NCBI GenBank assembly: GCA_045577415.1
Contig: JAZNII010000059.1
Coordinates: 1 to 20,181 of the forward strand
DNA: 20,181 nucleotides
Reading direction: 5' to 3'
Source of the DNA: SVTX01 sp045577415
Lineage (GTDB): Bacteria; Bacillota; Clostridia; Oscillospirales; CAG-272
The position numbers were made by a program, and so were the translations under genes. Below are positions 14,615-20,181 of this stretch, piece after piece. A model generated the notes under the pieces. That model worked only from the letters and a program-made list of their open reading frames with translations. It made no database searches and had not been told where the DNA came from. Position 1 is the stretch's first letter. The number at the start of each line of letters is the position of its first letter.

Positions 14615-15112
14615 ATGTCACGAATAAATATAGTTCTCTGCGAACCCGAAATACCGCAGAATACAGGCAATATCGCCCGTACCTGCGCCGCCACAGGCGC
14701 GTCGTTGCATCTTATCCGTCCTCTTGGCTTTGAGATCGACAACGCAAAGCTAAAGCGCGCGGGACTTGATTACTGGGACAAGCTCGACATTACATTCTAT
14801 GACGGACTTGACGATTTTTACGCCAAGCATTTGGATGTTACGGTTTATTATTTTTCTACCAAGGCAAAGCATAAATATTCCGACGTTTCCTACCCCGATG
14901 ACGCTTGGATAATGTTCGGTAAGGAGACGCGCGGGCTTCCCGAGGAGCTTCTTTATAAAAATCCCGACACATGCGTCCGTATCCCTATGCGAGATCAGCT
15001 TCGCTCGCTTAACCTATCTAATTCCGTGGCGATAGCGGTCTATGAGATACTTCGTCAAAGAGATTTTGAGGGTATGCAGGAGTGCGGCGAGCTTACGAAA
15101 TTCACTTGGTAA
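14615..15112 (+). CDS. trmL: tRNA (cytidine/uridine-34 2'-O)-methyltransferase TrmL
   Basis: A 165-residue SPOUT (trefoil-knot) methyltransferase of the TrmL/YibK type, using S-adenosylmethionine to methylate the wobble ribose, in E. coli on two leucine tRNAs. Family marks: LCEPEIPQNTGNIARTC (8-24, with N16 and R22), LIRPLGF (33-39), FGKETRGLPEELL (101-113) and IPMRDQLRSLNLSNSVAIAVYE (123-144), the last two forming the knot and cofactor site. The length is minimal for the family, with no extra RNA-binding domain, as for YibK. The ATG has CGGAG 8 nt upstream. It lies 12 nt before mnmA; both genes act on tRNA position 34. Confidence 0.95.
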   Translation: MSRINIVLCEPEIPQNTGNIARTCAATGASLHLIRPLGFEIDNAKLKRAGLDYWDKLDITFYDGLDDFYAKHLDVTVYYFSTKAKHKYSDVSYPDDAWIMFGKETRGLPEELLYKNPDTCVRIPMRDQLRSLNLSNSVAIAVYEILRQRDFEGMQECGELTKFTW

Positions 15113-15124
15113 TTAAGGAAAATT

Positions 15125-16189
15125 ATGGTTGAAAGAATAAAAGTGACCGTCGCTATGAGCGGCGGAATAGACAGCGCTGTCGCGGCGCTTATTACCCTTC
15201 AAAGCGGATATGACGTCAGCGGTGCAACAATGAGCCTGTGCCAAAAGATGGCTCCTGACGGCACAGATCTTGCATTGCAGGATATTGCTGACGCAAAAGC
15301 GGTATGCGACAGACTCGGTATCAAGCATAGTGTGTATTCTTTTGAAGAAAGATTTCACTCTACCGTTATTCGGGACTTTATTGATACATATTATTCGGGT
15401 GGCACACCAAACCCCTGCATTGTCTGCAATAAGCTACTGAAATTCGGAGTGCTTCTCGACGAGGAGATTGGCAACGGAGCAGATCTGGTGGCTACCGGTC
15501 ACTATGCAAGAATTGAGTGCCGTGAGGACGGCAGATATTTATTAAAAAAAGCGGCTGACGAGAAAAAGGATCAAACGTATATGCTATGGTCTCTTTCACA
15601 ATATCAGTTATCTCACACGCTGTTTCCTCTTGGTGGCCTCACAAAGCCCGAAATCCGCAAGATGGGCGAGGATAACGGATTTGTTATAGCTCATAAAAGC
15701 GACAGTCAGGATATATGCTTCGTTCCCGACGGAGACTATGCGTCCTTTATCGAGAAAGAGGTTGGTGAAAAATATCCCTCTGGCGACTATGTTGACGAGG
15801 ACGGAAAGGTTCTTGGAAAGCATAAGGGCATCATTCACTACACTATCGGTCAGCGCAAAGGACTTGGAATTTCTATGGGACGGCATATTTTCGTCACTAA
15901 AAAGGATGCCGAGACCAACACCGTAACCCTCGCAGACGAGGACAGACTTTTCACGAAAACCGTTGTGATCAAAGGGATCAATCTCATTCCCTTTGATAAA
16001 ATTGATGGTAAGATAAGAGTTAAAGCCAAGATACGCTACCGTCACGTCGAGAGCGACGCCTATGCAGAGCAGACGGGCGAGGACGAGATAACCTTGACAT
16101 TTGATGAACCGCAAAGAGCGCCCGCCAAGGGGCAGTCGGCGGTGATGTATGACGGAGACTACGTCGTTGGCGGCGGAATAATTCAATAG
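15125..16189 (+). CDS. mnmA: tRNA-specific 2-thiouridylase MnmA
   Basis: A 354-residue enzyme that adenylates and thiolates the C2 of U34 in tRNA-Lys/Glu/Gln. The PP-loop is SGGIDS (12-17; usually SGGVDS). The catalytic cysteines are C98 in GGTPNPCIVCNK and C198 in SDSQDICFVP, at family spacing. GHYARI (125-130), DQTYMLW, and HYTIGQRKGLGI of the central domain are present, and a C-terminal beta-barrel ends the protein. AAGGA precedes the ATG. It is co-transcribed with trmL, with no gap for a promoter, and ends in a strong bidirectional terminator. Length is normal. Confidence 0.97.
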   Translation: MVERIKVTVAMSGGIDSAVAALITLQSGYDVSGATMSLCQKMAPDGTDLALQDIADAKAVCDRLGIKHSVYSFEERFHSTVIRDFIDTYYSGGTPNPCIVCNKLLKFGVLLDEEIGNGADLVATGHYARIECREDGRYLLKKAADEKKDQTYMLWSLSQYQLSHTLFPLGGLTKPEIRKMGEDNGFVIAHKSDSQDICFVPDGDYASFIEKEVGEKYPSGDYVDEDGKVLGKHKGIIHYTIGQRKGLGISMGRHIFVTKKDAETNTVTLADEDRLFTKTVVIKGINLIPFDKIDGKIRVKAKIRYRHVESDAYAEQTGEDEITLTFDEPQRAPAKGQSAVMYDGDYVVGGGIIQ

Positions 16190-16220
16190 AAAAGACGCAC
16201 CGAATTTCGGTGCGTCTTTT
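16190..16220. terminator. Bidirectional intrinsic terminator between mnmA and the decarboxylase unit
   Basis: AAAAGACGCACCGA and TCGGTGCGTCTTTT form a 14-bp stem around ATT. Flanking A and T runs make it work for mnmA (plus) and for the convergent OadG-like gene (minus), whose stop lies at 16230. Confidence 0.93.
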
Positions 16221-16229
16221 CTATTAAGA

Positions 16230-16454
16230 TCAACTGCCTTTTTTACCGCCTGTGACCTTGTTCAGTATTACTACGCCTACTACAATGATGATAGTTACAA
16301 GAAAAATTCCAAGCATTCCCTTGCCCATCATAGGAAGCGTATATACCATATTGTCAAACTGATTGTTCTCGGGAGGAAAGGTTTCAACGGCAACAGATTC
16401 TTCCAAGCTTCCTTCAAGAGTATCAGAGACAGACATTGATTCAGTATTAGTCAT
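16230..16454 (-). CDS. Small single-pass OadG-like subunit of a Na+-translocating decarboxylase
   Basis: A 74-residue protein. Residues 1-35 are acidic and Ser/Glu-rich; residues about 43-65 (MGKGMLGIFLVTIIIVVGVVIL) are one membrane segment; NKVTGGKKGS is a short basic end. Single-pass gamma (OadG/MmdC-type) subunits hold the beta subunit and the soluble carboxyltransferase together, and the G-M-L-G-I-F-L run resembles theirs. The long acidic N-terminal extension and very short C-terminus are unusual, as gamma subunits normally begin with the membrane segment and have a longer Pro/Ala tail. AGGAGG lies 9 nt upstream and overlaps the oadB stop (TAAAGGAGG), so translation is coupled. Family assignment is moderate. 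Confidence 0.65.
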   Translation of the reverse strand: MTNTESMSVSDTLEGSLEESVAVETFPPENNQFDNMVYTLPMMGKGMLGIFLVTIIIVVGVVILNKVTGGKKGS

Positions 16455-16469
16455 TATAATTTTCCTCCT

Positions 16470-17597
16470 TTACATCAACATTCCGAGAATCAGACCGCCC
16501 GCAATAACAGATGCGACCTGACCCGATACGTTTACTCCAATGGTGTGAGGCAACAAGAAGTTCTGGTTGTCCTCTTCAAGACCTATCTTGTGTACCACAC
16601 GGGCAGACATCGGGAATGCGGAAATACCCGACGCACCGATCATAGGATTGATCTTTTCTTTTAGGAATATGTTCATTACCTTTGCTACCATTATTCCACC
16701 AAATGTATCGAAAATGAAAGCAAAAAGACCAAGTCCGAGTATCATCAGCGTATCCCACTGTAAGAATTCTGCGGCGGTTAGTCTTGCGGAAATGGAAATT
16801 CCAAGGAATATAGTGATAATATTCGCAAGCGCATTCTGCGCGGTCTCGGAAAGATTGTCAAGAACGCCACACTCACGGATGAGGTTACCAAACATGAGGA
16901 ATCCTATAAGCTCCGCGCTCTTGGGGGCAAAAATACCGACGATGATGGTAACGACAATCGGGAAAAGTATTCTTGTGATCTTGGACACGCTTGCGGGACG
17001 GTAAGGCATACGGATCATTCTCTCTTTTTTGGTCGTGCAGAGCTTGATCACAGGGGGCTGAATGATAGGAACAAGCGCCATATATGAGTATGCCGCCACC
17101 ATTATAGCTCCCGTGTAATTTGAACCTAAAGACTGAGAAACCGCGATAGCGGTAGGACCGTCTGCCGCGCCGATAATAGCGATAGAGCCTGCGTCCTTCA
17201 GTTCAAATCCAAGAAGCGCCGCAAGCGCCAGAGTGAAGAATATACCGAACTGAGCTGCCGCACCAAATACCATAAGCTTAGGGTTTGAAAGCAAAGGACC
17301 GAAGTCTATCATCGCGCCAATACCTATGAACAGCAAAAGCGGAAACAGCTCGTTGGCAATACCTGCGTTAAAAAGCGTGGTTATTGAACCGTGTTCGCTA
17401 ACTATTCCCTCGCTTGCTAAGGGGAGGTTTACGAGGATCGCGCCAAGTCCCATAGGCAGAAGCAAAGTAGGCTCCATCTTCTTTTTGATAGCGAGAAAGA
17501 TCAACACGCCACCTATTACCCACATCACTATCGTTTTCCAGTTATCACCGGTAGCGATATAGGTAAATCCTGAAAACAGTTCTTCAAAAAATCCCAT
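16470..17597 (-). CDS. oadB: Na+-translocating decarboxylase beta subunit (OadB/GcdB/MmdB family)
   Basis: A 375-residue polytopic protein that couples decarboxylation of a biotin-bound carboxyl group to Na+ export. Key residues known from Klebsiella OadB are conserved: D146 in GAADGPTAIA (Asp203 there), and N317, G321, S326 and R333 in NPMIGASGISAFPMSAR (Asn373, Gly377, Ser382, Arg389). FLLPHTIGVNVSGQVASVIAGG closes the protein. Length is normal for GcdB/MmdB-type. ATG 17597 follows GGAG with 8 nt spacing. No carboxyltransferase (alpha) or biotin-carrier gene is in the window, so the acyl substrate is not defined. The leader contains a Mn2+-type riboswitch and terminator. Symbol is family-level. 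Confidence 0.93.
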   Translation of the reverse strand: MGFFEELFSGFTYIATGDNWKTIVMWVIGGVLIFLAIKKKMEPTLLLPMGLGAILVNLPLASEGIVSEHGSITTLFNAGIANELFPLLLFIGIGAMIDFGPLLSNPKLMVFGAAAQFGIFFTLALAALLGFELKDAGSIAIIGAADGPTAIAVSQSLGSNYTGAIMVAAYSYMALVPIIQPPVIKLCTTKKERMIRMPYRPASVSKITRILFPIVVTIIVGIFAPKSAELIGFLMFGNLIRECGVLDNLSETAQNALANIITIFLGISISARLTAAEFLQWDTLMILGLGLFAFIFDTFGGIMVAKVMNIFLKEKINPMIGASGISAFPMSARVVHKIGLEEDNQNFLLPHTIGVNVSGQVASVIAGGLILGMLM

Positions 17598-17636
17598 TTT
17601 CCGTTCTCCTTTAAAATAATCGGAGCGCAAGGACAC

Positions 17637-17677
17637 AAAAAAAGACTTTCGCGCAGAAAAAACTGCAACGAAAGTCT
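17637..17677 (-). terminator. Riboswitch expression-platform terminator
   Basis: On the minus strand AGACUUUCGUUGCAG pairs with CUGCGCGAAAGUCU around a U6 loop, with one small mismatch near the middle, followed by seven or more U. It lies inside the leader, about 40 nt before the oadB start. Its 5' arm contains the 3' arm of aptamer helix P1 (17670-17665), so the two structures exclude each other. Confidence 0.92.
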
Positions 17678-17757
17678 TGCCAATTAAATCTTTCGCGGGT
17701 AAACACCGTATTGACGCGAAAAATACGACTGTGTCGTAGGCTACTCCCTAACATTAC
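17665..17757 (-). promoter_or_regulatory. yybP-ykoY family (Mn2+) riboswitch aptamer
   Basis: The RNA starts at the predicted transcription start. P1: GUAAUG (17757-17752) with CGUUGC (17670-17665). Conserved GGGAGUAGCC (17748-17739), whose GCC can pair with GGC of the later GGCAAGAC. P2: UACGAC-ACA-GUCGUA (17738-17724). P3: UUUUUCGCG (17723-17715) with CGCGAAAGA (17697-17689). The asymmetric loop UCAAUAC follows the P3 5' arm, then P4 GGU-GUUU-ACC. The 3' block is GGCAAGACUUUC. From memory of the Lactococcus lactis aptamer, GGGGAGUAGC, GUCAAUUC plus short P4, and AGCAAGACCUUU fall in the same order. The family senses Mn2+ with the two apposed loops. Because P1 and the terminator are exclusive, Mn2+ should switch oadB on. 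Confidence 0.83.
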
Positions 17758-17764
17758 GAGGAAA

Positions 17765-17793
17765 ATTATACCACAGTTGAATTCGTTTGTCAA
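17765..17793 (-). promoter_or_regulatory. Consensus promoter of the riboswitch-oadB unit
   Basis: On the minus strand TTGACA (17793-17788), a 17-bp spacer and TATAAT (17770-17765) with extended TGG. The predicted start near 17758 coincides with the first base of aptamer P1. No terminator is visible between the upstream DUF4037 stop and this promoter. Confidence 0.92.
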
Positions 17794-17824
17794 TAGGTAT
17801 TATAATAAATAGGTAGAAATTTAT

Positions 17825-18757
17825 TTATTCTTTATAATAAATATGTAGACTTCTGATCTCGCCATCAGATATCATATCGTTGATGGAATAGGCGTGCGAC
17901 TCCAGATAATTACAGCTCGCCTCGGTGATCCCCTGCTTTTTAAATTCATCGATGAAAACCAAACTGATCTCCTCGATCAAAAGCTCGATCTTCAGCGTTT
18001 CATCCGACGGTAGGGTCACAAGTGTTTCAAGCTTATCCGCAATAAAGCCAAGAGATTTCAGCTCTCTCATCGACTTGAATATCCACTTATAGTAGGGTGC
18101 GTGGCGGTGTTCAAGCAAAAACGCCAATTCAGTCGCGTTTCTCGCAAACTCATCAAGGGCAAATCGAGCCGCGCCTATCTCGCCGTGGGCTATACATCTT
18201 TTGTAATTATATTGTCCCGCCTGCGCCATGTGCAGAGCGCAACAAGCGATCTTCTTAAGCCTTACGTCCTCGGGCATGCCGTTTTTTATCTTTTCGCGAA
18301 TTTCTGTAAATTTGCCAAGCGGATCAGTGAAAACTGTACCGTTTGTTGCCTCTGCAAAATAGTGCGAGGGAGTATAGAGCCAGTCCTGCCAACATTCGGG
18401 AGCGCCGCGGCGACCCGTGTAAGCAGAATAAAAATCCTCTATGGTGTGTACGCCCTTTTCTTTAGACCCCATAGCACTCTTGTCGAGACACTTAATTCCT
18501 TTATACTCCTTGGGAAGCTTGGAATAGGCGCGAAAAAGCCTGAACCCAAACTCTTTTTCATCCTCCTCGGTCAACCAGATACAAAATCCCGGTTCAAAGT
18601 CGTGGTCAAGGGATATCTCGTCGTCAAAGCCGAAGCACTCCGAGCCGTGACCGACCAAGCCGACCGCTATTCTGTCCAGATGATCGGCAAACTCACGCTC
18701 AAGCATAGGTCTGCCGTATTCTTCATAAAATGATCTTGAAATCTCAATTCCCTGCAT
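17825..18757 (-). CDS. DUF4037 nucleotidyltransferase-like protein
   Basis: A 310-residue protein. The N-terminal half has a nucleotidyltransferase-type signature: GS at 38-39 in GLVGHGSECFGFDDE and D51-H-D53 as a candidate metal-binding pair, spaced as in the pol-beta/MNT superfamily. FYEEYGRPML, EPGFCIWLT and GRRGAPECWQDWLYTPSHY are marks I associate with DUF4037. Residues about 170-305 are helical (AHGEIGAARFALDEFARNA, PYYKWIFKSMREL) and resemble the helical C-domain of kanamycin-type nucleotidyltransferases. Substrate unknown. It overlaps the TPR gene by 14 nt with GGAG 7 nt before its ATG, so the two are translationally coupled. Confidence 0.8.
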   Translation of the reverse strand: MQGIEISRSFYEEYGRPMLEREFADHLDRIAVGLVGHGSECFGFDDEISLDHDFEPGFCIWLTEEDEKEFGFRLFRAYSKLPKEYKGIKCLDKSAMGSKEKGVHTIEDFYSAYTGRRGAPECWQDWLYTPSHYFAEATNGTVFTDPLGKFTEIREKIKNGMPEDVRLKKIACCALHMAQAGQYNYKRCIAHGEIGAARFALDEFARNATELAFLLEHRHAPYYKWIFKSMRELKSLGFIADKLETLVTLPSDETLKIELLIEEISLVFIDEFKKQGITEASCNYLESHAYSINDMISDGEIRSLHIYYKE

Positions 18758-19529
18758 AGATCTTCTCCGTTAAGGCTTTAAGCTCTGCCTCTTTTTCAAA
18801 ATAACCGAAAAATCCAAAGGATGGGTAGCACTTTGAGCATAAAAACGCAAAATCACCGTCAAGCGTGTTTTTGTCGGACTTGAGCAACTCCCAAGCCTTG
18901 TCCATTATTTCGTATATTCTTTCATCGAGAGGGTTTTGGTCGTAGTAAAGGTGAGCGATGTTTATTAATGTTACCGCTATCTCACCGCGGCAGTCTTCGT
19001 TATCCTTTAATATCTCTATTGCCTTATAGCACGCCGCCTCTGCCTTCAAATACTCTCCGAGGTCCTTGTACGCAGACGAAAGATTATTGTGCAATGCGGC
19101 AAGCTTATAGTCATCGGGTTCGAGATGACTTTCGTATATAGTTCTCGCCTTCTCGTAATATTGCATAGCGTCCTCCGCCTTGCCGAAAGCCTTCATTGTG
19201 GTAGCGCCGTTAAGATAGACGGTGCCTGAGGAAACAGGATCGCCTACTCCCTTTTTCTCGATCAGCTCAAAGGCTTCCTTTATTGAGTCAAAGGCTTTAT
19301 TTTCTTCGTTAGTTCTTCTGTAATATCCGATCTTTTCGTTAAGTATCTCCAATAGACCTCTCATATCACCGAGCGCGCGCGCCTCGCCCTCCCAATAGTC
19401 AAGCGTTCTGCCGACGGCGGCAAGGTCATTTCTCGAAAACAGATCGTTAAGCTTATCAAATACCCGTGTCAAAGGAATCGACTTGTAGGTCTCCTTTGAG
19501 CAGCTTCCGCAATTAATATTTTCGTTCAT
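18744..19529 (-). CDS. Tetratricopeptide-repeat protein
   Basis: A 261-residue soluble protein. TPR-like helix pairs run from about residue 30 to 225, clearest at YLNGATTMKAFGKAEDAMQYYEKARTIY, ALHNNLSSAYKDLGEYLKAEAACYKAIEIL and TLINIAHLYYD. CGSC near the N-terminus (7-10) and CSKC near the end (about 231-234) are two CxxC pairs that might bind a metal together (inference). GGAGG lies 4 nt before the ATG. It is the first gene of a two-gene unit with the DUF4037 protein, for which it is likely a partner or scaffold. No signal peptide. Confidence 0.83.
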   Translation of the reverse strand: MNENINCGSCSKETYKSIPLTRVFDKLNDLFSRNDLAAVGRTLDYWEGEARALGDMRGLLEILNEKIGYYRRTNEENKAFDSIKEAFELIEKKGVGDPVSSGTVYLNGATTMKAFGKAEDAMQYYEKARTIYESHLEPDDYKLAALHNNLSSAYKDLGEYLKAEAACYKAIEILKDNEDCRGEIAVTLINIAHLYYDQNPLDERIYEIMDKAWELLKSDKNTLDGDFAFLCSKCYPSFGFFGYFEKEAELKALTEKIYAGN

Positions 19530-19571
19530 ATATCCTCCAAAATTAATTAAACGCGTATTTACCGTTAATTA

Positions 19572-19601
19572 ATTATACCATGAATCGAGCTAATTTGTCA
19601 A
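19572..19601 (-). promoter_or_regulatory. Promoter of the TPR-DUF4037 unit
   Basis: On the minus strand TTGACA (19601-19596), an 18-bp spacer and TATAAT (19577-19572) with extended TGG. Its -35 lies 28 bp from the -35 of the divergent antiporter promoter. Confidence 0.85.
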
Positions 19602-19629
19602 CTAAATGAAATTATATTCAATATAACAC

Positions 19630-19658
19630 TTGACAAGCCGAATAAAGTGTTGTATAAT
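19630..19658 (+). promoter_or_regulatory. Consensus promoter of the antiporter gene
   Basis: TTGACA (19630-19635), a 17-bp spacer and TATAAT (19653-19658). The predicted start near 19665 gives a leader of about 100 nt. Confidence 0.9.
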
Positions 19659-19691
19659 AAGTGAACGGTACATAGTTTATGGAGACGTATC

Positions 19692-19721
19692 GAGACAAAA
19701 GGCTTTTTAGCCGTTTGTTTT
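19692..19721 (+). promoter_or_regulatory. Structured leader hairpin before the antiporter
   Basis: GAGACAAAAGGC (19692-19703) pairs with GCCGTTTGTTTT (19710-19721): 11 pairs including two G-U and one mismatch, with a 6-nt U-rich loop. A T-rich run ending in seven T follows at 19736-19742. It could be a weak attenuator; it does not match a riboswitch I know. Confidence 0.4.
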
Positions 19722-19767
19722 GATGTGTCTTTTCGTTTTTTTAGAATTTTTTAAAGGAGGTTTGAGA

Positions 19768-20181
19768 GTGTTAAATACTTTTTACGCAACTATTTCACCC
19801 ACTGCGGTGGTTATTATTGCGGTTTCAATAATGCTATTCTCCGGTTTTGCTTTAACACGAGTTACCAAGCTTCTCAGGCTTCCTAATGTTACCGCTTATA
19901 TAGTCGCGGGAATTATTATCGGTCCTTTTTGCCTTGACCTTGTGCCGCAGAGCGTAATACAAGGCACGGACTTTATTTCCGATATTGCGCTTGCCTTTAT
20001 AGCGTTCAGCGTCGGAGAATTTTTTAAGCTGTCCTCACTTAAGAAAAACGGACTTAAGACCTTGACGATCACCCTGTGTGAGGCGCTTGCGGCAGCACTT
20101 TTAGTCTTCATTCTGACATTCTTTATTTTAAGATTAGACCCGATATTCTCAATAGTTTTGTCTGCTCTTGCGGCGGCAACC
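19768..20181 (+). CDS. Cation:proton antiporter (CPA family), N-terminal part
   Basis: An open frame of 138 codons starts at GTG 19768 with AAAGGAGG and 7 nt spacing, and runs off the right edge. The visible part has four membrane segments. LLRLPNVTAYIVAGIIIGPF (about 35-54) is the hallmark of CPA2/Kef/Nap-type monovalent cation:proton exchangers, with the following DFISDIALAFIAFSVGEFF resembling their second conserved block. Such proteins exchange Na+ or K+ for H+ across the cytoplasmic membrane. Ion choice and any C-terminal regulatory domain (TrkA-N/TrkA-C) cannot be judged. It is divergent from the TPR-DUF4037 unit. Confidence 0.85.
   Translation, partial: MLNTFYATISPTAVVIIAVSIMLFSGFALTRVTKLLRLPNVTAYIVAGIIIGPFCLDLVPQSVIQGTDFISDIALAFIAFSVGEFFKLSSLKKNGLKTLTITLCEALAAALLVFILTFFILRLDPIFSIVLSALAAAT

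Noticed and set aside
19659..19767. ydaO-type c-di-AMP riboswitch before the antiporter
   Set aside because: The leader is too short for that aptamer and none of its conserved blocks is visible.

Overview
The window looks like a chromosomal segment of an uncultured, probably anaerobic Bacillota (class Clostridia, gut-type). Supporting signs are strong GGAGG-type ribosome binding sites, near-perfect TTGACA/TATAAT promoters, lipoproteins with Clostridia-like lipoboxes, SecA with a C-terminal zinc motif, a biotin-decarboxylase-type Na+ pump subunit, a DUF4037 protein, and a Cys-rich repeat plus leucine-rich-repeat surface lipoprotein. No phage, IS, CRISPR, tRNA or rRNA was seen.

Layout. Positions 1-2535 (minus) hold a large Cys-rich/LRR lipoprotein running off the left edge. 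Then comes the rplM-rpsI ribosomal operon (minus), divergent from an S1-domain RNA-binding protein (plus). An orphan extracellular solute-binding lipoprotein follows (plus), flanked by a consensus promoter and a strong terminator. From 14.4 kb back to 6.6 kb a minus-strand chain reads secA, two unknown membrane proteins, a 74-residue Asn/Gln-repeat microprotein and pcrA. Divergent from secA is a plus-strand pair, trmL-mnmA, both acting on the tRNA wobble base. Convergent with that pair is a minus-strand unit of an OadB-type Na+-translocating decarboxylase beta subunit and a small OadG-like subunit. A minus-strand TPR plus DUF4037 nucleotidyltransferase-like pair follows, and a divergent cation:proton antiporter leaves through the right edge.

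The most striking feature is the roughly 160-nt leader of oadB. It matches the yybP-ykoY (Mn2+) riboswitch architecture element by element. Its P1 3' arm is shared with a perfect-looking intrinsic terminator, so ligand binding should turn the gene ON. The regulated genes are an OadB/OadG-like pair with no carboxyltransferase or biotin-carrier subunit nearby. A manganese switch on an orphan Na+-pump beta subunit is unexpected and is the best candidate for new biology here.

Second-tier curiosities are the Asn/Gln prion-like microprotein with an excellent RBS just upstream of pcrA, the palindrome at the very start of the secA transcript, the structured leader of the antiporter, and the TPR/DUF4037 operon.
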